Shown here: positions 1-8,283 of the stretch, one piece after another
How the letters are laid out: each line of letters opens with the position of its first letter
How positions within the stretch are numbered: the first letter of the stretch is position 1
Source of the DNA: Campylobacterales bacterium
GTDB lineage: Bacteria; Campylobacterota; Campylobacteria; Campylobacterales; JALSKU01
NCBI GenBank assembly: GCA_027044945.1
Contig: JALUBK010000002.1
Location: forward strand, 1-42,184
Direction of reading: 5' to 3'
DNA: 42,184 nt
The notes under the pieces: model-generated
Database searches by the model: none
What the model was told of the DNA's origin: nothing
What the model saw: only the letters and a program-made list of their open reading frames with translations
Made by a program: the position numbers and the translations under genes

Positions 1-115
1 TTTTTTCAAGTCCTGCGACTATTACATCAATATCTGCTCTACTTAAAACATCTATGATGCTCATGGCTTCTATCTCCTCAAAACCATTTGCCAAAGGAAC
101 TAAAACTTTTGACAT
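1..115 (-). CDS. DJ-1/PfpI (ThiJ/YajL-like) family protein, N-terminal part only
   Basis: The gene runs off the left edge and only its first 38 codons are visible. They read MSKVLVPLANGFEEIEAMS..., then a helix leading to DVIVAGLEK. The VLVPLANGFEEIE start is typical of the DJ-1/PfpI glutamine-amidotransferase-like fold, where the Glu after the first strand lies near the nucleophilic Cys. That Cys lies outside the window, so protease, deglycase or chaperone roles cannot be separated. The start is supported by a strong AAGGAGG Shine-Dalgarno (SD) sequence upstream of the ATG. It lies 11 bp behind efp on the same strand and is probably co-transcribed with it. Confidence 0.8.
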   Translation of the reverse strand, partial: MSKVLVPLANGFEEIEAMSIIDVLSRADIDVIVAGLEK

Positions 116-126
116 TTTTAACCTCC

Positions 127-690
127 TTATTTTACCTTTTCTAAATATTCACCTTTTGTTGTATCTACTCTGATACTATCACCTTCCAAAATATGAAAAG
201 GCACTTGCACAACAGCACCACTTTCTAAAGTAGCAGGTTTTTTACCACCTTGAGAATCTCCTTTAAAATTAGGTGGGGTTTCTATTATTTTAAGCTCAAC
301 CACAGAAGGAGCTTCGACACCAATCGCATCTCCATTATGAAATAGTATATCAACATTCATGCCATCTATCAACCATTGCTTGGCATCTCCAACTTGTTCT
401 TCGCTAAGAGCAATTTGTTCATAGCTTACCGTATCCATAAAGTGCAACATATCTCCATCATTATAAAGATATTGCATAGTTTTATTTTCCAAATCAGGAG
501 ATTCACATTTATCACCTGCATGAAAAGTTTTATCAATCACTTTTCCATTAAGATATGATTTTATCTTAACTCTAACAAATGCCGCACCTTTTCCTGGCTT
601 TACATGTTGATACTCCACCACTTTATAAGGTATTCCATTTAATTCTATTTTTAAACCTTTTTTTAAATCGCCCATTGAATATGTTGCCAT
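127..690 (-). CDS. efp: Translation elongation factor P
   Basis: EF-P binds between the P and E sites and rescues ribosomes stalled on polyproline. The 187-residue length is standard. An N-terminal KOW-like domain carries the loop VKPGKGAAF, whose tip lysine is Lys34. This is the residue that receives beta-lysine in Escherichia coli; whether it is modified here cannot be seen. Two OB-fold domains follow, ending in the usual region [15 protein letters not shown]. The start has a good SD (AGGAGG). It lies 17 bp downstream of the efflux-pump genes on the same strand and is probably read through from them; no terminator is visible between. Confidence 0.97.
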   Translation of the reverse strand: MATYSMGDLKKGLKIELNGIPYKVVEYQHVKPGKGAAFVRVKIKSYLNGKVIDKTFHAGDKCESPDLENKTMQYLYNDGDMLHFMDTVSYEQIALSEEQVGDAKQWLIDGMNVDILFHNGDAIGVEAPSVVELKIIETPPNFKGDSQGGKKPATLESGAVVQVPFHILEGDSIRVDTTKGEYLEKVK

Positions 691-707
691 TTTTCCTCCT
701 AAATTAA

Positions 708-2384
708 TTATATATCTTTGGTATTATCCATAAGAATCGGTACAAAAATCAAAGAAATGATAACTGCTGCCACAGTTCCAAATATCAATGATACACCTAA
801 TCCACCAAATATTGGATCACCCGCCAATAAAATACTGGCTAAAATAATAGCTGCTGCTGTAAGCATAATTGGTTTAGCTCTAGTTGCTGTAGCTATGGCA
901 ATAGCTTCTCGCTTTTCAATATTTTTTTTGTTTATCAAAGCTTTAGCAAAATCAATAAGTAAAAGTGAATTTCTAGAGCTTATTCCCATAAGTGCAATAA
1001 ATCCTATCATAGATGTTGCAGTCAAATAAAAAGTATCTTTTGTAAATAAATTCATTATCCAATGACCAAAAAGAACACCTATTATAGATAAAAAACTTCC
1101 GATTAGTATTATAGCACTTATTCTAAAACTTTTGTAATAAACTACAAAAAGAAAGAATATTAAGACTAAAGCAGCAATAAATGCCAAACCCAAATCCCTA
1201 AAAGTATCGAGAGTAACTTTCATTTCTCCTCCCCATACTATATCAAATTTTTCACCTGTTTTTTTATTTTTTAAATGCAAATCAAACATATGTGAAAAAT
1301 TTTCAAACCCTTCTTCTGTAATTATATATTTTTTTGAAAATTCTTTTATCATTTTACTTCTTGCTTTCAAAAGAGGATATACTTGAGAAACTTTATCTGT
1401 TTGAGCAACTATATTTACCATTCTTTTTAAATCTTTTTGCATAATAGATGGTTTACTTTTAACTTTCTTAATACTTACCACTTCGCTAAGAGGAATCATC
1501 ATACCTTTTTTATTCATCAATTCTAATGAACTTAATTTTGACATCAAATCATTTTTACTAAATTTTTTTAATCTTTTTGTTTTTGGACTAAGTGTAACAA
1601 AAAGTGGTATTTGATCCGGAGTATTTGCACTGTTTTTTACGGCAACTCCCATACCTTCAAAAGCCAAATAAAGAATTTTATTTATTTGTTCTATTGATAA
1701 ACCAGATCTTAAAGCTTTTTCTTTATTTATTTTTATACTAAATTTATTATAAATATCATCATCCATAATATCAACATCAACCAATCCTTTGGTATGATTT
1801 AATATATGTTTTATTTTTTTAGACATACTTCTTAAATCTTTTATATTATGGGTATACAATTCCACAACAACAGCATCAAGAGTTGGCGGACCTGCGGGTT
1901 GTTCCACCATTTGTATATTTGTATTTTTAATTATAGGCTCACATTTTTTTTCAATAATTGGTCTCAATCTATGAACCATATCGAAAGATTTTTCTTTTCT
2001 TTTATGTTTATCAGTTAAATTAATGACCATTTCCGCTACATTTTCGCCTCTTTTAAAAGCAGATCCTTTGACAAGCCCTGCATAGTCAAGTGGTGCACCC
2101 TCTCCAAGATAAATTTCCATATCAGTAATATCTTTTTCTTTTTTTAAAATATTAGAGATACAACGAGTTATTTTTTTTGTTTGAGAAACAGAACTACCAT
2201 TAGGAGTTTTTACATAAATAGAATATGTATTGGCGCTTTTTTCAGGAAGCATTTTAACCAAAACCATCTTTGCAGGAATCATCATGATAGAACAAATCAA
2301 TGAAACAAAAATCAAAACAAATACAATAAATTTTTTTCTTCTACTTCTTAAAATGGAGTAAATAAATTTTTCAAAAATTTTCAT
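708..2384 (-). CDS. RND efflux pump, C-terminal half (TM7-12)
   Basis: This 558-residue protein is the second half of an RND inner-membrane pump. It opens with [19 protein letters not shown] and a membrane helix (about 20-38) matching TM7. A large periplasmic porter/docking region (about 40-390) follows, then five C-terminal helices. The segment [16 protein letters not shown] aligns with AcrB TM10, where AcrB has Lys940; here the position is Arg. The gene overlaps the N-terminal half by four bases (ATGA) and has its own SD (GGAG, 8 nt before the ATG), so translational coupling is likely. The two halves together have the length of one RND subunit (about 1,100 residues). Function is inferred as proton-driven export with the adaptor and TolC-like proteins upstream. 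Substrate unknown. Confidence 0.88.
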   Translation of the reverse strand: MKIFEKFIYSILRSRRKKFIVFVLIFVSLICSIMMIPAKMVLVKMLPEKSANTYSIYVKTPNGSSVSQTKKITRCISNILKKEKDITDMEIYLGEGAPLDYAGLVKGSAFKRGENVAEMVINLTDKHKRKEKSFDMVHRLRPIIEKKCEPIIKNTNIQMVEQPAGPPTLDAVVVELYTHNIKDLRSMSKKIKHILNHTKGLVDVDIMDDDIYNKFSIKINKEKALRSGLSIEQINKILYLAFEGMGVAVKNSANTPDQIPLFVTLSPKTKRLKKFSKNDLMSKLSSLELMNKKGMMIPLSEVVSIKKVKSKPSIMQKDLKRMVNIVAQTDKVSQVYPLLKARSKMIKEFSKKYIITEEGFENFSHMFDLHLKNKKTGEKFDIVWGGEMKVTLDTFRDLGLAFIAALVLIFFLFVVYYKSFRISAIILIGSFLSIIGVLFGHWIMNLFTKDTFYLTATSMIGFIALMGISSRNSLLLIDFAKALINKKNIEKREAIAIATATRAKPIMLTAAAIILASILLAGDPIFGGLGVSLIFGTVAAVIISLIFVPILMDNTKDI

Positions 2385-4009
2385 TTTCTATCTCCATTAA
2401 TTTTATCTTTATCAAAATGATGCTCATGGTGATGCATTTTTGGTTTTTTTAATAACAATCTAGATAAATAAGGGGTAAAAATATAAGCAACAACAAGAGA
2501 AGCAATCAAAGCTATTGGAACATTTTCAGGAATAGGTTTCATAAATTGCCCCATCATTTGCCCTACAAATGCCATTGGAATCATTGTTAAAATAATTGCG
2601 AATGTTGCTATATTTGTAGGAGCTCCTATTTCATCAGTTGCCTCAATTAAAATTTCATCCATATCTTTATCTATTGAATCATGAGAATGCAAGTGTCTGT
2701 GTATATTTTCTATAACTATAATAGCTGCATCTACCAAAAGCCCCAAGCTTAAAATCAATGCAAAAAGAGTAATTCTGTTTATGCTTTGCCCTGTCATATA
2801 ATCAATAAAAATCGTAATTGAAAAAATAGCTGGAACTGCAAAAGTTACAATCAAAGATTCTCTCCAACCAAGCACAAAAATCAAAACTACTGCAATAATA
2901 ATAATAGAAATCAATAAATGCATCACAAGTTCATTTACAGCAGCATTTGCCCTTTTTCCATAATTTCTTGTTATTATATAACCAATACCTTTTTTATTTA
3001 ACTCTTTTTTATACTTTTTCAACTCTTTTTTTATATCATTAGCTACAAAAACTGCATTTGTTCCTTTTAATTTTGATATTGTTAAAGTAACTTGTTTGAT
3101 ATTTGTTGTCCATTTGTTTTCTTTATTTTTAAAAGAAATATAAGCACTTCTTTTATCTTGAAAATTAATTCCATCTTTAACTGTTGCTATATCTTTCAAA
3201 TATATCGGAGACCCCATATATTGAGCAATTATAATATTTTTAACATCGTTTATATTTTCAATTGCATTTTTTATACCAAAAATAACTAATTTTCCTTTTT
3301 TTGTTCTATCTTTGATATCAGGAGCATCATAGCTTAATGATTTTAAAGCACTGACAACTTGCCCCAATGAAATATGATATCCTCTTAATTTATATAAATT
3401 AATAAAAATATTGAATTGTTCTTTGTGCACACCTTTGAGTGTAGTTTTTGCAACATTTTTAATACTATTTATTTTTTGTTGAAAATTTCGAATCGTTTTA
3501 TACATAACTATATTTGTAACTTTTTTACTTTTTGGATAAAAAGCTACTGTAACAATAGGAATATCTATATCTATATCAAATGGTTTAATAATCGGTTTCA
3601 TGGCACCTTTAGGCATTTTATCCATATTTTGCATAACTTTGTCATACAATTTAAAATTTGATTTTTCTCTATCTTGACCAATATAATACATTACATTTAC
3701 AACACCTACATTTTTCATAGCTATTCCATAAATATGTTCTATTCCTTTAATCTCTTTTAACTTTCTCTCTAATGGATTAACGATAACATTTTCGATTTCT
3801 TTAGGTGTTGCTCCAGGCATTGCTACAATAACAGTTCCTCCACTAATGCTAATTTGTGGATTTTCTTCTCTCGGTGTAACTACAAGTGCCAAATATCCCA
3901 AAGCAAGTATAAAAACAGCTAAAACTGGTGTCAAAGGACTATGTAAAAAATATTTTGCTAATTTTCCAGCAATATCTGTTGTTGATATTTTATTTTCTAT
4001 ATTTTTCAT
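2381..4009 (-). CDS. RND efflux pump, N-terminal half (TM1-6)
   Basis: This 542-residue protein has TM1 at about 29-49, followed by TPREENPQI and a porter region with the PGATPKEIENVIVNPLE motif common to RND pumps. TM2-TM6 follow (about 365-520). In TM4 the sequence is GLLVDAAIIVIENIHRH: the first relay aspartate (AcrB Asp407) is kept and the second (Asp408) is Ala, as in CusA-type pumps. The protein stops just after TM6 with a histidine-rich tail (MHHHEHH), exactly in the linker between the two RND halves. One extra A in the AAAA run before the stop would fuse it in frame with the next gene. It lies 2 bp behind the adaptor gene. Whether the split is natural or an error is unresolved. Confidence 0.88.
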   Translation of the reverse strand: MKNIENKISTTDIAGKLAKYFLHSPLTPVLAVFILALGYLALVVTPREENPQISISGGTVIVAMPGATPKEIENVIVNPLERKLKEIKGIEHIYGIAMKNVGVVNVMYYIGQDREKSNFKLYDKVMQNMDKMPKGAMKPIIKPFDIDIDIPIVTVAFYPKSKKVTNIVMYKTIRNFQQKINSIKNVAKTTLKGVHKEQFNIFINLYKLRGYHISLGQVVSALKSLSYDAPDIKDRTKKGKLVIFGIKNAIENINDVKNIIIAQYMGSPIYLKDIATVKDGINFQDKRSAYISFKNKENKWTTNIKQVTLTISKLKGTNAVFVANDIKKELKKYKKELNKKGIGYIITRNYGKRANAAVNELVMHLLISIIIIAVVLIFVLGWRESLIVTFAVPAIFSITIFIDYMTGQSINRITLFALILSLGLLVDAAIIVIENIHRHLHSHDSIDKDMDEILIEATDEIGAPTNIATFAIILTMIPMAFVGQMMGQFMKPIPENVPIALIASLVVAYIFTPYLSRLLLKKPKMHHHEHHFDKDKINGDRK

Positions 4010-4011
4010 AC

Positions 4012-4818
4012 CTATTCCACTATAATTTTTGCATACATTCCAGGATAAATATTTTTACCTTGTTTATTAAATTTAACTTTAATTTTAAAAGTGTGAGTTA
4101 AAGGATTTAGGCTAGGTATTATAGCAGATACAACACCTTTTTCTTTTAATCCAACAGAAGGAATTTCTATCAATACTTTTTTACCAATTGTTACATATTT
4201 TAAATTATTTTCAGAAACTTCTGCAGAAATTCTAAGATCATTTAAATCTGTTAAAATATAAGCTGGCATTCCCGGTATTGCCATTTCTCCAACTTTGATA
4301 TTTCTAGAAACAACCACTGCATTATTTGGTGCTTTTATTTGTAAATATTTATATTGATTTTTAACTTCAACAAGCTTAGCTTTAGCTTGTTGAACTTGTT
4401 TGTTTGCAATTTTCATCATATCTTTTAAATTTTTTGATGCAAGTTCAAGATTTTCTACTTGATACTTTGCAACCATATCTTTTTTATATAATCTTTTATA
4501 TCGAGCTAAATTAAGTTCTACATTTAAAAATTTATTTTTGGTCATAGAAAGAGCCAATTTAGCCTGTTCTATTCCAAGTTCTACTTGAATTTTTTCACTA
4601 TCAATTTCTTTAGAATCTATGCTATAAAGCAATTCTCCTTTTTTAACCTTTTCACCTGCACTTGGACCTACTTTTGTAATAAATCCCATATATCTACTTG
4701 TAATTATTTTTTGATTGTTAGAAATTACACTGCCAACCAATGTAAAATTTGCAGCATCCACCAATACGGTTGAAAATAATATCAAAAAAAAGATAAATAT
4801 TATATTTTTGATTTTCAT
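4012..4818 (-). CDS. RND periplasmic adaptor (membrane fusion protein, HlyD/AcrA type)
   Basis: This adaptor should bridge the RND pump to the outer-membrane channel. It has a signal peptide (about 1-22, ending LVDA before ANF). Next comes a first lipoyl half-motif (GPSAGEKVKKGELLYSID, about 52-69), a long helical hairpin (about 75-160), the second lipoyl half (APNNAVVVSRNIKVGEMA) and a beta-barrel domain. At 268 residues it is shorter than AcrA (about 400) and seems to lack much of the membrane-proximal domain, ending soon after the barrel. The ATG overlaps the TolC-like stop by four bases (ATGA), indicating coupling. The operon order is channel, adaptor, pump N-half, pump C-half. Confidence 0.88.
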   Translation of the reverse strand: MKIKNIIFIFFLILFSTVLVDAANFTLVGSVISNNQKIITSRYMGFITKVGPSAGEKVKKGELLYSIDSKEIDSEKIQVELGIEQAKLALSMTKNKFLNVELNLARYKRLYKKDMVAKYQVENLELASKNLKDMMKIANKQVQQAKAKLVEVKNQYKYLQIKAPNNAVVVSRNIKVGEMAIPGMPAYILTDLNDLRISAEVSENNLKYVTIGKKVLIEIPSVGLKEKGVVSAIIPSLNPLTHTFKIKVKFNKQGKNIYPGMYAKIIVE

Positions 4819-6167
4819 TTTAAATCTCCATTTGCAATTTTTTCTAATTCAAGGATTTCTTCATTTCTTTTTGTTTGAATTTTTTCCAAATTTAAAATCC
4901 TGTCAATTTCTTGAGATTGTTTGATAATAACATCATTTATGGAAACAAGTTTTTCCTTATATCTTCCTAAATAATTTCTATAAATTTCTTTTGAAAGTTT
5001 CAATTCTATTTTTAAACTGTTAATATCAAATTGATAACTTTTTATTTTAGTGTTTATTTTATCTATCTTTAAAGATATACCTTTTTTTGCAAGTTCTAAT
5101 TGTTCTGCTGCTTTTAAATTTTGCACTCTTGCTTTTTCAAGATTTGCTTTGTCAATTCCACCATTAAATATATTCCACTTTAGTTGAATACCCAAACTGA
5201 AAGCTTTATGTTTGCTAAAATCATTTAAAAAGTTATTATCGCTACTGCTAACTTCTCCAACAGCTCCTATTTGAGGCAAAAATCCAGATTCTTGTAATTT
5301 TATATTCATTTTTGATATTTTTAATCCTGTTTTTGCTTTTTCAATATTCAAATTGTTTGCAAGTATAATTTTTTTATCTACTTTTCCAATAATTTTATCA
5401 ATATTAACATGCACAATAGATTTCACTTTTTTATTTAATAAAAAAGATAAAAATTGATATACCAATTCTCTATTGACTTTTGCTTGATTTAACATTCTTT
5501 GCACATTTGATTTTTTTGCTTCTACTTCCAACAAATCAACATGTTTTGCATATCCTTCTTTTATCATTGCTTTAGCCGTATTTTCTAAAATATTCATATT
5601 CTTAATAATAATATTTAAATTTTTAATAAAACTATCTAGCAAAGTAATATCAAAAAAGCTTTTTTTTGTTTGAAATATTTTTTGAGAAATCATTTTTTTT
5701 GTATCAAGCTTACTAAGTTTTATCATCTCTTGTGCAATTTTTTTATATTCTTCTAGTTTTCCTCCTGTATATAAAGGTATTTTATATGTAAGTTTTGTTT
5801 GAAATAAATTTCTATATCCGGGATAATTCAAGTCATGAGGTTGAACTTTTAAAATTTCAGGATTAGTAGAATCAAATTGAGCAAATCCAAAATCGCCAAA
5901 ATCAGCTTCTCTACTCATTAATTTTTCACCAAAAACGCTTAAAGCATCATTGCTTCTTGCAAATATTTGAGTCAAATCAAGCTTTCCATAATCATAACCT
6001 TTTGCAACTTTAAAATTAAAAGTTTTCATTTCTTCATTAAATTTTGCTATATTTATTTCTAAATTATCTTTTTTAACGATTTTTTGAGCTTCTTTTAATG
6101 TCAAATTTTGCAAATCATTAGCCATAACAAAAGTAGATAAGATAAAAAAGAATATAATTTTTTTCAT
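4815..6167 (-). CDS. TolC-family outer-membrane efflux channel
   Basis: I place the start at the ATG giving MKKIIFFFILSTFVMA, a clean signal peptide cleaved before NDLQN, with an AGGAG SD 8 nt upstream. An in-frame start 17 codons earlier adds a basic, Cys-containing stretch with no SD support. The mature protein of about 434 residues is almost all alpha-helix with the internal twofold repeat of the family: the GYAKHVDLLEVEAKKSNV helix in the first half and GISLKIDKINTKIKSYQ in the second. The GLKISKMNIKLQESGFLPQIG segment is typical of the family. It overlaps the adaptor by four bases and should form the exit duct of the same pump. Substrate unknown. Confidence 0.88.
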   Translation of the reverse strand: MKKIIFFFILSTFVMANDLQNLTLKEAQKIVKKDNLEINIAKFNEEMKTFNFKVAKGYDYGKLDLTQIFARSNDALSVFGEKLMSREADFGDFGFAQFDSTNPEILKVQPHDLNYPGYRNLFQTKLTYKIPLYTGGKLEEYKKIAQEMIKLSKLDTKKMISQKIFQTKKSFFDITLLDSFIKNLNIIIKNMNILENTAKAMIKEGYAKHVDLLEVEAKKSNVQRMLNQAKVNRELVYQFLSFLLNKKVKSIVHVNIDKIIGKVDKKIILANNLNIEKAKTGLKISKMNIKLQESGFLPQIGAVGEVSSSDNNFLNDFSKHKAFSLGIQLKWNIFNGGIDKANLEKARVQNLKAAEQLELAKKGISLKIDKINTKIKSYQFDINSLKIELKLSKEIYRNYLGRYKEKLVSINDVIIKQSQEIDRILNLEKIQTKRNEEILELEKIANGDLK

Positions 6168-6187
6168 TCTACTTCTCCTGATATTTT

Positions 6188-7774
6188 TTATAAAACAGTA
6201 TATGCTACACCTAAACAAGTAGGCAATTCTTTTAATTCTTGCAAAACTTTTTTATCAACATTATTATCAACGAGTATAGCAGATAATGCTTGTCCTTTAT
6301 CGTCTCTTCCGAGTCTAAAATCAGCAATATTAATATCATTTTTAGCTAAAATTGTTCCTATTTCTCCAATAACACCAGGGACATCTGTGTTTTTAAATAT
6401 AATCATTTTACCTGTTGGCTCAATATCCAAATCAAAACCATCAAATTTTACAATTCTTTGAATATTGTCTCCAAAAGCAGTTCCTTTTATTTCAGATGTG
6501 CCTTTATTTGTAGTAATATACAAATCAATACTATTTTTAAATGCACTTTTTCCAGTAAATTTTTCTTTTATCAATTTAATATTTTTTTCTTCGGCAATAA
6601 ATTCAGCATTTACATAATTTATTTGAGCACCCATTGATTCCTTTAAAGCACCAACTATTGCAAAAGTCATTAAAGAATCAATATAATCAGATATTTCTCC
6701 CTCTGTAACAATTTTTATAGTTCCAATGGAAGCTTTATTTACTTGGGCTACAAAAGAGGCCATTTTTTGCATTAATTCAAGATATGGTTTTACAAATGAT
6801 GGAATTTTTGTCTCATCAATCGGAAGATTTAAAGCATTTGGAAAACTACTTCCTCTAGCTGCACTAATAGCTTGAGAAGCGGCTTGTGTTGCAATTTTTT
6901 CTTGAGATTCATGAGTATTAGCACCAAGATGAGGAGTAACTGAAACATTATCCAAATCAAGAAGTTTATTGTTTATTGCAGGTTCTTTGACAAAAACATC
7001 TATACCAAGATATGCAATTTTACCACTTTTTAATCCATCATACAAAGCATCTTCATTATAAAGACCACCTCTAGCACAATTTACAAGTCTTACTCCATTT
7101 TTCATCTTGGAAATTTCATCATAAGATATTATATTAATTGTTTCTTTATTTTTTGGAGTATGAATAGTTATAAAATCACAAGACAAAATATCATCAAGAT
7201 TTTCACTATATTCAACACCCAAATCTATCGCTTTTTTAGAATCTATATAAGGATCATAAGCAACAACATCCATTCCAAATGCTTTAGCTCTAGTTGCAAC
7301 TCTACTTCCAATATTTCCAAATCCTATAATACCTAATTTCTTACCAAATAATTCAATACCATACCATTTTTCTCTTTTCCAAATTCTATCTAATTTTAAA
7401 TCATTGTTTGCATTTGGAAACGATCTAGCAGTTGCCAATAAATGAGCCATTGTCATTTCAACAGCAGCTATTGTATTTGCAGTAGGCACATTCATAACTA
7501 TTATACCTCTTTTACTGCATCCATCCATATCAACATTATCAACTCCGACACCAGCTCTAACAATAGCTTTTAAATTTTTAGCATTTTTCAAAAAAGCTTC
7601 ATTTACCGGAGTTGAACTTCTAGTTATTGCAATATCATATTCACCGATAACTTTCAACAATTCATCTTTAGGTAAATTTGCACCATTAAAAACTTCTATA
7701 TCTTCTTCGTTTGATAATAATTCTATACCTTTTTCATGTATAGTATCACAAACCATTACTTTTTTTACAGTCAT
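6188..7774 (-). CDS. serA: D-3-phosphoglycerate dehydrogenase
   Basis: SerA oxidises 3-phosphoglycerate to 3-phosphohydroxypyruvate with NAD+, the first step of serine synthesis. At 528 residues it is the long form: a substrate domain, the NAD domain with GIIGFGNIGSRVA (about 148-160), the catalytic Arg in NCARGG, the Glu in VKEPA and the His in PHLGANTHE. An intervening ASB-type domain follows, then a C-terminal ACT domain (about 455-528, MIIFKNTDVPGVIGEIGTIL) that in this family senses serine. The ATG overlaps the stop of the upstream small gene (ATGA), so translation is probably coupled. The efflux operon begins 20 bp downstream with no visible terminator. I recall the same serA / small protein / rpsA order in C. 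jejuni. Confidence 0.96.
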   Translation of the reverse strand: MTVKKVMVCDTIHEKGIELLSNEEDIEVFNGANLPKDELLKVIGEYDIAITRSSTPVNEAFLKNAKNLKAIVRAGVGVDNVDMDGCSKRGIIVMNVPTANTIAAVEMTMAHLLATARSFPNANNDLKLDRIWKREKWYGIELFGKKLGIIGFGNIGSRVATRAKAFGMDVVAYDPYIDSKKAIDLGVEYSENLDDILSCDFITIHTPKNKETINIISYDEISKMKNGVRLVNCARGGLYNEDALYDGLKSGKIAYLGIDVFVKEPAINNKLLDLDNVSVTPHLGANTHESQEKIATQAASQAISAARGSSFPNALNLPIDETKIPSFVKPYLELMQKMASFVAQVNKASIGTIKIVTEGEISDYIDSLMTFAIVGALKESMGAQINYVNAEFIAEEKNIKLIKEKFTGKSAFKNSIDLYITTNKGTSEIKGTAFGDNIQRIVKFDGFDLDIEPTGKMIIFKNTDVPGVIGEIGTILAKNDINIADFRLGRDDKGQALSAILVDNNVDKKVLQELKELPTCLGVAYTVL

Positions 7775-8280
7775 ATCTCACCCTTTTTATCAATAAGTTC
7801 TATTTTTGACTTTATATTATATTTTTTCAAATTCAATAATATATTTTTTAAATAAACACTGTTTTTAGCATCTATATAAATCTCTGACTTTTCATAGTTT
7901 TTCTCTATCGTATAAGGCAATTTTGTATTGTCTAAAATTCTAAAAATACAAAACATAGAATAATTGTTAAGATTTGGAATCAAAAGCCTAAAAATCTTAT
8001 GCACTCTATTTTTTGCAATCTTTTGCTCTTTTTTGTTAGATTTAATTCTAATAAAAAAATCATTAACAGGCAAAATATAATCTGTTTTTTTATAATTTGA
8101 TAATTTTTTTGCCCAACTGTTTAATGAATTTTGAGCGATACTACTCTCTTTCTTTTCTATTTTATTTATCTTATTTACATTATCAACTCCCTTATTTGCA
8201 CTATTTAAAAGAAGCAGCAAAAGCAAAACAATAAAGAATAATAAAATAGCAAAAATAAAGAATAGTATCTTTTTATTCAT
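7771..8280 (-). CDS. Small membrane-anchored protein of unknown function (between rpsA and serA)
   Basis: The 169-residue protein has an N-terminal hydrophobic helix (about 4-26, very Leu/Phe rich) after the basic start MNKK. That is a signal anchor, so the rest should be periplasmic. A Lys/Asn-rich linker (about 28-60) leads to a compact C-terminal domain (about 75-165) with alternating strands and helices, for example DYILPVNDFFIRI, FCIFRILDNTKLPY and SEIYIDAKNSVYLKNIL. I do not recognise a named family. C. jejuni, as I recall, has a similar putative periplasmic protein at the same place. The gene starts 3 bp after rpsA and overlaps serA by four bases, so it belongs to a tight operon and is probably a real, conserved gene. 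Confidence 0.75.
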   Translation of the reverse strand: MNKKILFFIFAILLFFIVLLLLLLLNSANKGVDNVNKINKIEKKESSIAQNSLNSWAKKLSNYKKTDYILPVNDFFIRIKSNKKEQKIAKNRVHKIFRLLIPNLNNYSMFCIFRILDNTKLPYTIEKNYEKSEIYIDAKNSVYLKNILLNLKKYNIKSKIELIDKKGEI

Positions 8281-8283
8281 TTT

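Noticed and set aside
6168-6218. Longer start for the TolC-like protein, adding 17 residues.
   Set aside because: It would bury the clear signal peptide behind a basic stretch, overlap the end of serA, and lacks an SD.
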